Assembly (NCBI RefSeq): GCF_030758345.1
Contig: NZ_JAVAMO010000015.1
Span: 1 to 64,000 of the forward strand
DNA from: Ruegeria discodermiae
GTDB lineage: Bacteria > Pseudomonadota > Alphaproteobacteria > Rhodobacterales > Rhodobacteraceae
DNA: 64,000 bases
Direction of reading: 5' to 3'
A program made the position numbers and the translations under genes. This document shows positions 25,300 through 38,059 of this stretch, piece by piece (the stretch's first letter is position 1; each line of letters starts with the position of its first letter). The notes below the pieces were generated by a model, which saw only the letters and a list, made by a program, of their open reading frames with translations, searched no databases and was not told the origin of the DNA.

Positions 25300-25740
25300 T
25301 TAGGTGTTCAGTCCCGGCATCAGGCGGATCGGATTGACGATGATCGTTCTGGTTCTGAAGTTCAAATCTTGCAGGTGTATTTACAGGGTGTCAGCCCACT
25401 GAGCTTCTTGAGACGGTGGGCGACGTTGTAGGATTCAAAGAAGTTGGCCAAATAGCTTCGAAGCTGATTGTGGCTGACGTAGTGGCATCGCCTGACTGTG
25501 GCTGTGGCGCCCTTGATAGTGCGGCTCATGCGCTCGAACTTGCCATCGGTCAATGGATGGTTTGGCTATGTCAGTCAGCGCTCGACCCGCTGGCGTCGCA
25601 CATCATGTCGAACGGCATCGACCGAGGATGGTCGGTGATCCGATTCCGGGGATGCTCGGCAAACTTGATGCCATTCTCCGTAGGGTCGTGCGGACCCGCT
25701 GGGGGATCGCTTCGAGCAAGGCATCCTTATAGGTGATCGA
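25300..25740 (-). pseudogene. IS481-family transposase remnant with stops and frameshifts
   Basis: Minus-strand fragments include NGIKFAEHPRN and MPFDMMCDASG (middle of the catalytic domain), then GKFERMSRTIKGATATVRRCHYVSHNQLRSYLANFFESYNVAHRLKKLSGLTP, then NPIRLMPGLNT with a natural stop at 25300-25302. These are in order but in different frames, with a TGA where CKIW is expected and at least two indels. The N-terminal helix-turn-helix was not found. A dead copy. Confidence 0.8.
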
Positions 25741-26402
25741 ATGGATCGGGTCAACAAACCCTGGGATCAATCACCTAATATCAATGACCGGAATAGAATC
25801 AGTCCTGCCTTTCAGGTGTTGAGCGCTCGACCGGTCGGAATGCCCTCCATGTCCAGTTGGACTGACAAACAGCGGGTTCTGGCGTTTGCGAAATAGTGAT
25901 TGCGTTCTGTGTTCGGAACCGACGCGTAACGCAAATCTCGTCTGCGACATCAGATAATACTTCGTAACTTCGACCCGAAGGTATCCAATTGCAGCGTGTT
26001 TTGAACAGCTATGAGAGGCGTCGCGATACCTAAAACGGGATTTGCAGTCGATCCATCATACTGCGAGCCTCCGTCAGGACTTCCCGACTTGATCCAACTG
26101 TCATTGCATCCAATGTTGCGACAAGCTTCTGTATCTCACCGATGAGAGTCAGCGCACCGCCCACAATGGATCGTTGCAAGTCGTGAAGCGGCGTCGAGCG
26201 CTGTTTCAATAAGCTCAAGAATGTTCGACATGTCGCGACCCGCTACAACAAAACGGCGGAGAGCTTTCTCGGTTTTATCGACATAGCGTCGATCCGTCTC
26301 TGGTTCCGAAATTTGTCAACATGACCTAGGGTGTATGCAGTTTGGCCAGCTTATGCGAGACCAAGCACTGGGGTAGCAACCTCGAGAAACCTGGAGGAAG
26401 CA
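25741..26402. other. Unassigned stretch between the IS481 remnant and nhaC
   Basis: About 660 nt without a supported gene. A 62-codon open frame on the minus strand (26030-26218, TTG start, helical, LQRSIVGGALTLIGEIQKLVATLDAM) could be a gene remnant but matches nothing known to me. The nhaC ribosome-binding site GGAGGAAG lies at the right end. A promoter for nhaC was not identified with confidence. Confidence 0.4.
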
Positions 26403-27839
26403 ATGAAGACGAACATTCCCGAGGGCGCGCGCGCGCCGCATTTCTGGGAGGCGTTGATTTCGCTCCTCTCGCTTGTTTTCGGAATCAGCCTGTCCATCGT
26501 GGTATATGGGCTTGACCCGCACGTACCCATGCTCTTGGGCGTTATGGTTGCGGCGCTCGTAGCCTTGCGGTGCGGTTTTTCTTGGCAGAACATTCAAAAT
26601 GGCATGGTGCGCGGTATTACCAATGCATTACCCGCCACGATCATTCTGATCATTGTGGGAATTCTGATCGGTGTCTGGATTTTGGCAGGCGTTGTGCCGA
26701 CCCTGATCTATTATGGTCTGAAAGTCCTGTCGCCTTCGATCTTTCTACCCGCAACCGTGATCATCTGCGCCATGACCTCGCTTGCGACTGGCACCAGTTG
26801 GGGTACCACCGGGACCGTTGGTGTCGCCCTTATGGGAGTCGGTGCCGGGCTGGGATTTCCATTGCCGCTTGTTGCCGGAGCCGTCTTGTCGGGAGCTTAC
26901 TTCGGGGACAAGATGTCGCCACTCTCTGACACGACGAACATGGCGCCAGCATTGGCCGGGACGGACCTGTTTACCCACATCAAGCACATGTCCTACACGA
27001 CCGGTGTCTCGATCACGCTAACTCTGATCATCGAGATCGTTCTTGGCCTGCAATACGGAGGCGGTGAAGGCGATGTGAAACGCATTGATACAATCCTGCA
27101 GCTGCTAAACGAGAACTTTACGATCAACGTTGCGATGATCATTCCGCCGCTGGTGGTGATGGCCGTGTCTTACAAGAAGATGCCAGCCATTCCCGGGATC
27201 ACCTTGGGCGTTGTTTCTGCCGCGATCCTGGCCGTTGGCATTCAGGGTGCAAACTACGAAGCGCTTTTGAATGCCGCCTTCAGCGGATTTGAGGCCAATA
27301 CCGGAAACGAGGATGTAGACTCGCTGCTGACACGTGGTGGGATGGACTCGATGATGTACACCATCAGCTTGGTGATCGTTGCAATGATGTTTGGCGGCGT
27401 GATGGAGCGCACCAACCAGCTAAAAGCGATTGCCGACAAAATCCTGACAATGGCCAAGTCGACGGGCTCTTTGATCGTCTCGACCGTGCTCACCTGTATA
27501 GGCGCAAACATGATCCTGTGTGACCAGTACATGGCGATCGTCATGGGAGCGCGGACCTATGCACAGGCCTATCGAGAGCGCGGCCTGGCACCAGAAAACC
27601 TGTCTCGGGCGGTCGAAGATTCGGCCACGGTAACCGCTAACCTGGTGCCCTGGAACTCGGGCGGCGCCTATCAGGCTGCGACGCTTGGTGTGGCAACGAT
27701 CGCCTATCTGCCGTTCGCATTTTTCTGCTGGCTGTCGCCCATCGTGACCATCGTGTTCGGTCTGATGGGCTGGACAATATGGAAACTTGATCCGGAAGCT
27801 GCACAAGACGATCATGCTGCTACCAGCCCAGCAGAATAG
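26403..27839 (+). CDS. nhaC: Na+/H+ antiporter, NhaC family
   Basis: NhaC-type antiporters exchange cytoplasmic Na+ for external H+ in the inner membrane. The 478-residue product has about 11-12 hydrophobic helices. Family motifs include SLATGTSWGTTGTVGVALMGVG (about 122-143), GAVLSGAYFGDKMSPLSDTTNMAPAL (about 157-182) and AVEDSATVTANLVPWNSGGAYQAATLGV near 410. The ATG at 26403 follows GGAGGAAG by 2-3 nt. Length and motif set are normal, so it is probably functional. It is monocistronic, ended by a good hairpin, and is the last gene of the accessory region before gyrB. Confidence 0.93.
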   Translation: MKTNIPEGARAPHFWEALISLLSLVFGISLSIVVYGLDPHVPMLLGVMVAALVALRCGFSWQNIQNGMVRGITNALPATIILIIVGILIGVWILAGVVPTLIYYGLKVLSPSIFLPATVIICAMTSLATGTSWGTTGTVGVALMGVGAGLGFPLPLVAGAVLSGAYFGDKMSPLSDTTNMAPALAGTDLFTHIKHMSYTTGVSITLTLIIEIVLGLQYGGGEGDVKRIDTILQLLNENFTINVAMIIPPLVVMAVSYKKMPAIPGITLGVVSAAILAVGIQGANYEALLNAAFSGFEANTGNEDVDSLLTRGGMDSMMYTISLVIVAMMFGGVMERTNQLKAIADKILTMAKSTGSLIVSTVLTCIGANMILCDQYMAIVMGARTYAQAYRERGLAPENLSRAVEDSATVTANLVPWNSGGAYQAATLGVATIAYLPFAFFCWLSPIVTIVFGLMGWTIWKLDPEAAQDDHAATSPAE

Positions 27840-27855
27840 GTGTTTCTTAGATCGG

Positions 27856-27882
27856 AGAGGGCGAAGCGCCTCGCCCTCTTTC
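27856..27882 (+). terminator. Terminator hairpin after nhaC
   Basis: AGAGGGCGA (27856-27864) pairs with TCGCCCTCT (27871-27879) around a 6-nt loop and is followed by TTC; it starts 17 nt after the nhaC stop. Confidence 0.75.
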
Positions 27883-28176
27883 GAAACCTCGCTCACGGCC
27901 CATTTTCGTCGTGACTGGACATTCGATGAGCCTATTTGAAAGTCTGTTTTGTCCCGCGAATTCTCTCTTCTTGGCTTCTGGGATTTTGCATACGCGGCGA
28001 ATGTCGAGTGTAGATTGCGCCTGCATAGCAAGGCTTATTTGCATGAGTTCGCACTGGTCAGAAGCAGACTTGTGTCCGGCCTGTTTGCGCGGCACACTTG
28101 GCCGCCGGCCCTGATGGTTTCCGCGGACCAAGTCCCAAATGGGCATCGCGAACGATTATGGGCTATCCTACAACCT
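27883..28176. other. Intergenic region between nhaC and gyrB
   Basis: About 290 nt. Open frames on both strands lack family similarity and one runs antisense into gyrB, so no gene is called. No clear terminator for gyrB was seen. Confidence 0.4.
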
Positions 28177-31775
<3,599 letters not shown>

Positions 31776-31834
31776 GCCAACCAGCCCCTTACCGTGGAAA
31801 CGACGCTTGCCGTAGGCATCGCGCAGCGGCGCGA

Positions 31835-32956
31835 TCAGACGCGCATCGGCATGACCACATAGACCGCGCTCTGATCATTGCCTTCGCGCATCAGGGTCGG
31901 GTCACCGGCCGAATTGAACATGAAAACCGCATTTTCCCGATCCACCTGACTGGCGATTTCAAGCAGGTATTTGGCGTTAAAGCCGATCTCCAGCCGCTCA
32001 TCACCATAGGCCACCGCCAGCTCTTCTTCGGCCGCGCCGCTGTCAGGTGCGTTGACCGACAGGACCAGCTTGTCCTCATCCAGTTGCAGCTTCACGGCAC
32101 GCGACCGCTCTGATGATACGGTGGCCACCCGGTCCACGGCTTGCGCAAATTCAGAGGCATCCACCTCCAGCCGCCGGTTGTTCCCCTGCGGGATGACGCG
32201 GGTATAGTCGGGGAAGGTGCCGTCGATCACTTTCGAGGTCAGCGTGATGTCAGGAGTCGCAAAGCGCACCTTGGTCTCGCTGACAGACACGGCAATGTCC
32301 ATCTCGTCATCATCCAGCAGCTTGCGCAGCTCACCCACGGTCTTGCGCGGCACGATCACGCCCGGCATGTCCTCGGCCCCGGCGGGCAGTTCCGAGTCAA
32401 TCCGGGCCAAACGGTGCCCATCGGTCGCCACGCAGCGCAGCGTCTTGCCGCCCTCGGGGCTGTCGGCCACATGCATGTAGACACCGTTCAGATAATACCG
32501 TGTCTCTTCGGTAGAAATGGCAAATTTCGACTTGTCGAAAAGCCGCCGCAGAACGGCAGCATTGGCGGTGAAGTTCGACTGGTATTCCGAGGAGGCCATG
32601 ACCGGGAAATCCTCTTTGGGCAGTGTCGCCAGAGAGAAGTTCGAGCGGCCCGCCTCGACCGTCAGACGGCCTGTCGCGCTATCTGCGGTCAGTGTGACAA
32701 GCGCGCCGTCGGGCAGTTTGCGCACGATCTCATGAAGGGTGGTCGCGGCGACGGTGGTGGCACCCGCGCGCTCAACCTGAGCCGGGGCGCTGTCGACCAC
32801 TTCGATGTCCAGATCGGTCGCCCGGAACTGAACGCTGTCGCCTTCGGCCTCGATCAGCACATTGGCCAGAATGGGGATGGTGTTGCGCCGTTCCACAACA
32901 GACTGAGCCTGCGCCACGGCCTTGAGTAGAGTGCCGCGTTCGATGCTGATCTTCAT
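31835..32956 (-). CDS. dnaN: DNA polymerase III subunit beta (sliding clamp)
   Basis: The clamp dimer tethers polymerase III and repair enzymes to DNA. The 373-residue product starts MKISIERGTLLKAVAQAQSVVERRNTIPILANVLIEA. Other landmarks are KEDFPVMASSEYQSNF, ATDGHRLARIDSELP in the middle domain and the C-terminal VYVVMPMRV, which forms part of the protein-binding pocket. Full length. The ATG is preceded by AAGGGAA. It lies 182 nt downstream of dnaA. Confidence 0.98.
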   Translation of the reverse strand: MKISIERGTLLKAVAQAQSVVERRNTIPILANVLIEAEGDSVQFRATDLDIEVVDSAPAQVERAGATTVAATTLHEIVRKLPDGALVTLTADSATGRLTVEAGRSNFSLATLPKEDFPVMASSEYQSNFTANAAVLRRLFDKSKFAISTEETRYYLNGVYMHVADSPEGGKTLRCVATDGHRLARIDSELPAGAEDMPGVIVPRKTVGELRKLLDDDEMDIAVSVSETKVRFATPDITLTSKVIDGTFPDYTRVIPQGNNRRLEVDASEFAQAVDRVATVSSERSRAVKLQLDEDKLVLSVNAPDSGAAEEELAVAYGDERLEIGFNAKYLLEIASQVDRENAVFMFNSAGDPTLMREGNDQSAVYVVMPMRV

Positions 32957-33138
32957 TTCCCTTGTTCCTCTGCATGGGCCGGGACACGCACCCTAGCGGG
33001 TTGCCGCACCGACACAAGATTTTTTACAGATTTGTCAGCCGGAAAGACACGGGCGTCAAGGCCCGTGCCCCACTCGGAATGCAGTTCCCGATCAAACGTG
33101 TGGAGGAACACACAAATGACCGGGAAACCGAGGGTCGA

Positions 33139-34524
33139 TCAGGCCTCCAGCGCGCGGCGCAGCATCTCGACATCTTCGGCGATCTGGCCGTCAGTCAGCT
33201 TCAGCTCTTCGATGCGGCGTACGCCATGCATGACGGTGGTGTGGTCGCGCCCACCAAAGCGTCGCCCGATCTCGGGCAGCGACCGGCTGGTCAGTTGCTT
33301 ACACAGGTACATCGCGATCTGCCGGGGCCGCGCGTAAGAGCGTACACGCTTGGGTCCGATGATGTCGCTGAGGCGGATATTGTAGTATTCCGAGACCTTG
33401 CGCTGGATTTCCTCGACCGTGATCTTGCGTTCCGAGGCACGCAGAACATCGGCCAGGCAATCCTGGGTCAGCTCCATGTCGATCTCACGCCCCACCAGCG
33501 ACGCAAAGGCAAAGAGCCGGGTCAGCGCGCCTTCCAGCACGCGGACATTGGTGGAAATGCGATGGGCGAGGAATTCCAGCACGCCATCGCGGATTTTCAG
33601 GTCGGGATAGGTGGCGCTGTGCTGCTGCACCTTGTTCTGCAGGATGCCCAAGCGCAATTCGTAGTCGGTCGGGTGCAGATCAACGACGAGGCCGCATTGC
33701 AGGCGCGATTTCACCCGGTCTTCAAGATCCTTGATCTCACCCGGTGCGCGGTCGGCGGAGATAATGATCTGCTTGTTCTGGTCCACCAGCGCATTGAAGG
33801 TGTGAAAGAACTCTTCCTGGGTGCTGTCCTTGCCGGCGATGAACTGCACGTCATCGACCATCAGCACATCAACCGAGCGGAAGAGATGCTTGAAATCCAT
33901 CATCCGGCGTTCGCGCAGAGCCTGCACGAAGCGATACATGAATTGTTCGGCAGACAGGTAGAGCACATTCAGGTCAGGCTGACGCTCGCGCAATTCCCAG
34001 GCGATGGCGTGCATCAGGTGCGTTTTACCCAATCCGACGCCACCATAAAGCACCAGCGGGTTGAACGTGACAGGACCGCCCTCAGACACGCGGCGCGCAG
34101 CGGCATGGGCCAGTTCGTTCGGTTTGCCGACGACAAAGCGTTCAAAGGTGAAGCGCTTGTCCAGCGGCGCGGTCTGCAACGCGTCCAGCGGCGCATTGGC
34201 AGGGGCGGGCGAGGCGGTAGCAGGGGCGTCCTGCTCTTCCGGTTCTTCTTTGAGTGCGTTCGAAGTCGGGCGTACGGGCGAGTTTGCGGCGACGCGGAAG
34301 GCCAGACGGCGCACGTCTTCCCCGGAGGTCGTCAACTCATAGAGAATAAGATCGGCAAAGTTCTGGCTGACATAGTTCCCCACGAAATTCGTGGGCACCG
34401 AAAAGACGGCGACGCCATCTTCCAGTTCCTGAAATTTGAGCGGCTCGATCCAGGTCGTGTAGTTATTTTTTCCGACAGTCTTGAGCAGTCGTTCACGAAG
34501 TTGTCCCCATTTCTCTTGTGTCAT
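33139..34524 (-). CDS. dnaA: Chromosomal replication initiator protein DnaA
   Basis: DnaA opens the replication origin. The 461-residue product has domain I (WGQLRERLLKTVGKNNYTTWIEPLKF), a Pro/Ala/Glu linker at about 80-120, the AAA+ domain with Walker A GGVGLGKTHL and Walker B VLMVDDVQFIAGK, and the domain IV DNA-binding helix region GGRDHTTVMHGVRRIEEL. ATG 34524 follows GAGGCG and places domain I at the N-terminus; the longer upstream frame is leader DNA. It heads the dnaA-dnaN-recF-gyrB group. Confidence 0.98.
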   Translation of the reverse strand: MTQEKWGQLRERLLKTVGKNNYTTWIEPLKFQELEDGVAVFSVPTNFVGNYVSQNFADLILYELTTSGEDVRRLAFRVAANSPVRPTSNALKEEPEEQDAPATASPAPANAPLDALQTAPLDKRFTFERFVVGKPNELAHAAARRVSEGGPVTFNPLVLYGGVGLGKTHLMHAIAWELRERQPDLNVLYLSAEQFMYRFVQALRERRMMDFKHLFRSVDVLMVDDVQFIAGKDSTQEEFFHTFNALVDQNKQIIISADRAPGEIKDLEDRVKSRLQCGLVVDLHPTDYELRLGILQNKVQQHSATYPDLKIRDGVLEFLAHRISTNVRVLEGALTRLFAFASLVGREIDMELTQDCLADVLRASERKITVEEIQRKVSEYYNIRLSDIIGPKRVRSYARPRQIAMYLCKQLTSRSLPEIGRRFGGRDHTTVMHGVRRIEELKLTDGQIAEDVEMLRRALEA

Positions 34525-35023
34525 CAAGCGCCTCACGCATCCCTCGTTTTGCTGGGCCGCCATCCCGGCGGCCGTTATTTTTGCCCATTTATTGACCGGG
34601 TTCGGCCGGCCACGGCTCACACGCAAAAGGGTTGCGTCATCGGAATTAGATCCGAAGCGAGTTGTCTTCCCGTGAGACAACAATACCGACCACACGAGCA
34701 AAGAGTCCGCAGTGACAACGGATTCGTGGCACGTAAACTCGGCACACAACTTTATCTAGACAGGGCTACACCGCGCGGCAGTACGCGGCTGGCAGCAGAC
34801 CAAACCTTCGGGTACCTCCCGATACCTGGCTTGCGTTTGCGATCTTCTCTGATGCCTGTCAGATCTGACCGAAAACGTCCTGTCCCCCCAAGCGAGTGAA
34901 TCGCTAGAACAGTGGTAGCAACACCAGGGGCGGGGCAGCAACGAAACTCTAATGTTGACTCAGTCTTTACCGACAACGAATCTCAGGCACCTGCGGGACA
35001 GCGGCAATGTTGCAACAGCCATG
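34525..35023. promoter_or_regulatory. dnaA-rpsT intergenic region
   Basis: About 500 nt without a gene. An inverted repeat GTTGTCT/AGACAAC (34661-34681, 7-nt spacer) lies 140 nt upstream of dnaA. I looked for clustered DnaA boxes (TTATCCACA-like) and CtrA half-sites and saw no convincing set, so I do not call an origin here. It must hold the dnaA promoter. Confidence 0.5.
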
Positions 35024-35051
35024 AAAAAAAGGCACCGTGGGGGTGCCTTTT
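35024..35051 (-). terminator. Strong terminator of rpsT
   Basis: On the minus strand AAAAGGCACC and GGTGCCTTTT (plus 35027-35051) form a 10-bp stem with a 5-nt loop followed by further Ts. It begins 34 nt after the rpsT stop. Confidence 0.9.
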
Positions 35052-35085
35052 CAGATCTTCGCATTTTGCAGATTCGCCGAGCGGA

Positions 35086-35349
35086 TCAGGCCATCGCCTT
35101 CACGCGCGCGGACAGGCGCGACATCTTGCGGGATGCGGTGTTCTTGTGGAAGACGCCTTTGGACACGCCGCGCATCAGTTCGGGCTGCGCCGCGCGCAGG
35201 GCTGCGGTGGCGGCCGCCTGATCGCCGGATGCGATGGCTTCTTCAACCTTGCGGAGGTGGGTGCGGATGCGCGAACGACGCGCTTTGTTGATTGCGAAGC
35301 GCTTTTCGTTCTGACGGGCGCGCTTCTTGGCTTGGGGCGAATTGGCCAT
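35086..35349 (-). CDS. rpsT: 30S ribosomal protein S20
   Basis: S20 binds 16S rRNA at the foot of the 30S subunit. The 87-residue basic, helical product starts [17 protein letters not shown], the invariant opening, and ends [19 protein letters not shown]. It has its own ribosome-binding site and a strong terminator, so it is a single-gene unit between the enoyl-CoA hydratase gene and dnaA, the standard order in Rhodobacterales. Confidence 0.98.
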   Translation of the reverse strand: MANSPQAKKRARQNEKRFAINKARRSRIRTHLRKVEEAIASGDQAAATAALRAAQPELMRGVSKGVFHKNTASRKMSRLSARVKAMA

Positions 35350-35524
35350 GTGGTCTGTTACCTTGTTTCGTTTCCGTTGTCTCGATTGCGCAATGACGGA
35401 ACCTGCAGGGACCAGAGTTCACCCTTGTGATTCGAGCCTGAGCGGGCCGCACGCGCATGTATAGCGGCGCTCATTACCCAAGTTCATGAGGCTTGCCAAG
35501 CCCGATCTTGGGCACAGCCAACCG

Positions 35525-36301
35525 CTATTTGTCGCGAAACTGCGCCTCGCGCTTTTCAAGGAAGGCGGCCATGCCCTCTTTCTGATCTTCGGTGGCAAAC
35601 ATCGAATGAAACACGCGGCGTTCGAACAGCATGCCTTCGTTCAGTGTCAGTTCATAAGACCGGTTTACTGATTCCTTGGCGGCCAGAACGCTCAGCTGCG
35701 ATTTTTCGGCCACCTTCTGCGCGGTAGCCATCACTTCTTCCATGAGCTTCTTGGTGGGCACGACGCGGCTGACCAGCCCGGCGCGCTCGGCCTCTTCAGC
35801 ATCCATGAAGCGCCCGGTCAGGTTCATGTCCATCGATTTCGACTTGCCCACAAAGCGGGTCAGGCGCTGCGACCCGCCCATGCCCGCGATGACACCCAGG
35901 TTGATCTCTGGCTGGCCGAACTTTGCATTGTCAGCCGCGATGATGAAATCGCACATCATCGCCAATTCGCACCCGCCGCCCAGCGCATAGCCCGACACGG
36001 CTGCGATGATCGGCTTACGGATGGCGGCGATGCGGTCATTGGCCGAGGCAAAGAGATTCTCTTCAAACACCTCGACAAAACTCTTCTCGGACATCTCCTT
36101 GATATCGGCACCAGCGGCAAAGGCCTTGTCCGACCCGGTCAGAACAACACATCTTACCTTGTCGTTTTCATCGGCGCTTTCCAGTGCTGCGCACAACTCG
36201 CCCAGTAACTCGGTATTGAGCGCGTTCAGCGCGTCGGGTCGGTTCAGTTTGATGAGGGCGACGTGGTCTTCAATGTCGACGATGATCGTCTGAAAAGCCA
36301 T
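35525..36301 (-). CDS. Enoyl-CoA hydratase
   Basis: Adds water to trans-2-enoyl-CoA in beta-oxidation and related acyl-CoA pathways. The 258-residue crotonase-fold protein has LNRPDALNALN, FAAGADIKEM (oxyanion hole segment), GYALGGGCELAMMCDFIIA with the catalytic Glu, and FGQPEINLGVIAGMGGSQRLTR with the second catalytic Glu. Both acidic residues are present, which supports hydratase rather than isomerase activity. It is upstream of rpsT on the same strand with 175 nt between, probably a separate transcript. Confidence 0.95.
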   Translation of the reverse strand: MAFQTIIVDIEDHVALIKLNRPDALNALNTELLGELCAALESADENDKVRCVVLTGSDKAFAAGADIKEMSEKSFVEVFEENLFASANDRIAAIRKPIIAAVSGYALGGGCELAMMCDFIIAADNAKFGQPEINLGVIAGMGGSQRLTRFVGKSKSMDMNLTGRFMDAEEAERAGLVSRVVPTKKLMEEVMATAQKVAEKSQLSVLAAKESVNRSYELTLNEGMLFERRVFHSMFATEDQKEGMAAFLEKREAQFRDK

Positions 36302-36366
36302 TGAGTGCTGCTTTCGGTTGTTCCGGTCAGAGCCGATTCCTTATCATGCACAGCCTATGGTTCAAG

Positions 36367-37218
36367 CTATCTTTGGCAAACCGGACAATAGAAAGACGAC
36401 CGGCCCGATTGCGCGATACGTGTGATCACGCCGGTGCAATCGGGGGTTCGGCAGGGCTGACCCTCGCGGTCATAAACATCGAAGCGGTGCTGGAAATATC
36501 CAAGCTCGCCATCGGCTTGGCGGAAATCGCGCAGGCTTGATCCGCCCGCCTCAATCGCCTCGGACAGGACGGCGCGGATGATCGGAACCATCGCCGCAAC
36601 ACGAGGCGCAGAAATTCTGCCCGCCTTCCGACGCGGCGACACTCCGGCGCGATAGAGCGTCTCGCAGACATAGATATTGCCCAGACCGGCAACGATTCCC
36701 TGATCCAGCAGCGCGGATTTCACTGGCGTGTTACGCCCTTTGAATGCCGCGATCAGATGCGGTTCGTCAAAGGCATTGCCCAAGGGCTCCGGCCCCAGAA
36801 CTGACAGCAGCTTGTGCTGTTCGGCGCTCTCGGTCGCCATCAGGTCCATCGCGCCAAAGCGCCGCGGGTCGTTGAAGGTAACGCGCGCGCCGTTCTCCAT
36901 GTGGAACACCACGTGATCATGTTTTTCCGGCATCGGGTGATCATGCAGGAACTGACCCAGAGGATCGCTTGAGATGGTCATCCGCCCCGACATGCCGAGA
37001 TGGATCAACAATGTCTCGCCGCTGCTCAAATCCAGCAGCAAGTATTTCGAGCGCCGCCGCAGCCGGTCCACACGGACGTCACGCAGCCGATCTGCCATGC
37101 GCTCAGGGAACGGCCAGCGCAGGTCGGGGCGGTTTACGTCGGTCAGTTTCAGGACCACACCCTCCATCGCGGGCAAAAGGCCGCGCCTGACGGTCTCGAC
37201 CTCGGGCAATTCGGGCAT
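36367..37218 (-). CDS. mutM: Formamidopyrimidine-DNA glycosylase
   Basis: MutM removes 8-oxoguanine and formamidopyrimidines and nicks the abasic site. The 283-residue product begins [13 protein letters not shown] after Met (catalytic Pro and Glu), has [11 protein letters not shown], the conserved Lys region and [23 protein letters not shown], and ends in a zinc finger with CRTPDC and [12 protein letters not shown]. Only the ATG at 37218 puts Pro second, which catalysis requires; the frame opens six codons further upstream. Divergent from ubiE. Confidence 0.97.
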   Translation of the reverse strand: MPELPEVETVRRGLLPAMEGVVLKLTDVNRPDLRWPFPERMADRLRDVRVDRLRRRSKYLLLDLSSGETLLIHLGMSGRMTISSDPLGQFLHDHPMPEKHDHVVFHMENGARVTFNDPRRFGAMDLMATESAEQHKLLSVLGPEPLGNAFDEPHLIAAFKGRNTPVKSALLDQGIVAGLGNIYVCETLYRAGVSPRRKAGRISAPRVAAMVPIIRAVLSEAIEAGGSSLRDFRQADGELGYFQHRFDVYDREGQPCRTPDCTGVITRIAQSGRSSFYCPVCQR

Positions 37219-37303
37219 TATGGCTCTCCTGTCCAATGGGCCGCATTGTGCCCACCTCTCAGCGTCCTATAACAAGGGCGAAATTCAGCAAACGGCAAGC
37301 CGC

Positions 37304-38056
37304 ATGTCAGACAGAAGCGACACAACCACCCATTTCGGTTTCGAAACCGTCCCCGAATCCGAGAAGGCAGGGCGGGTGCAGGGCGTCTTCAACTCGGTTG
37401 CCTCGAAATATGACATCATGAACGATGTGATGAGCGTTGGCATCCACCGGGTCTGGAAAGACGCAATGATGGACTGGCTCGCCCCGCGCCCCGGTCAGCG
37501 CCTGCTGGATGTGGCGGGCGGCACCGGCGATATCTCGTTTCGGTTCCTCAAGCGTGCGGGCTATGGCCATGCCACCGTTCTGGACCTGACCGAACCGATG
37601 CTGATCGAAGGCCGCAAACGCGCCGAGGCCGAGCAGATGGCCGACAGTCTGGACTGGGTCGTCGGCGATGCCATGGCGCTGCCCTTCGAGGACAAGACAT
37701 TCGACGTCTATACGATCTCGTTCGGCATCCGCAATGTGACCCGTCCGCAAGAGGCGCTGAACGAGGCCTTCCGCGTGTTACGCCCCGGTGGTCGTCTGAT
37801 GGTGCTGGAATTCAGCCAGATTCCAAATGACGGGTTACAGAAACTCTATGATCTCTATAGCTTCAACGTGATCCCACGCATGGGACAGATGATCGCCGGG
37901 GATCGCGACAGTTACCAGTATCTCGTGGAATCGATCCGCAATTTCCCCGATCAGGAGACATTCCTGTCGATGGTCCGCGAGGCGGGGTTCGAGAACGCCA
38001 AATACCGCAATCTGAGCATGGGAATCGCGGCCCTGCATTCCGGCTGGAAAATCTGA
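37304..38056 (+). CDS. ubiE: Demethylmenaquinone/2-polyprenyl-6-methoxybenzoquinol methyltransferase UbiE
   Basis: UbiE C-methylates the ubiquinone (and menaquinone) ring using S-adenosylmethionine. The 250-residue class I methyltransferase has [37 protein letters not shown] (SAM motif I), [19 protein letters not shown] and the C-terminal [15 protein letters not shown], all UbiE-specific. The ribosome-binding site is weak. ubiB follows after 3 nt, forming a ubiquinone operon divergent from mutM. Confidence 0.97.
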   Translation: MSDRSDTTTHFGFETVPESEKAGRVQGVFNSVASKYDIMNDVMSVGIHRVWKDAMMDWLAPRPGQRLLDVAGGTGDISFRFLKRAGYGHATVLDLTEPMLIEGRKRAEAEQMADSLDWVVGDAMALPFEDKTFDVYTISFGIRNVTRPQEALNEAFRVLRPGGRLMVLEFSQIPNDGLQKLYDLYSFNVIPRMGQMIAGDRDSYQYLVESIRNFPDQETFLSMVREAGFENAKYRNLSMGIAALHSGWKI

Positions 38057-38059
38057 CGC

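Noticed and set aside
26030-26218. 62-codon minus-strand frame
   Set aside because: TTG start without a ribosome-binding site and no similarity; left as unassigned.
32962-34899. 645-codon plus-strand open frame
   Set aside because: Antisense to dnaA over nearly its full length; a high-GC shadow of a certain gene.
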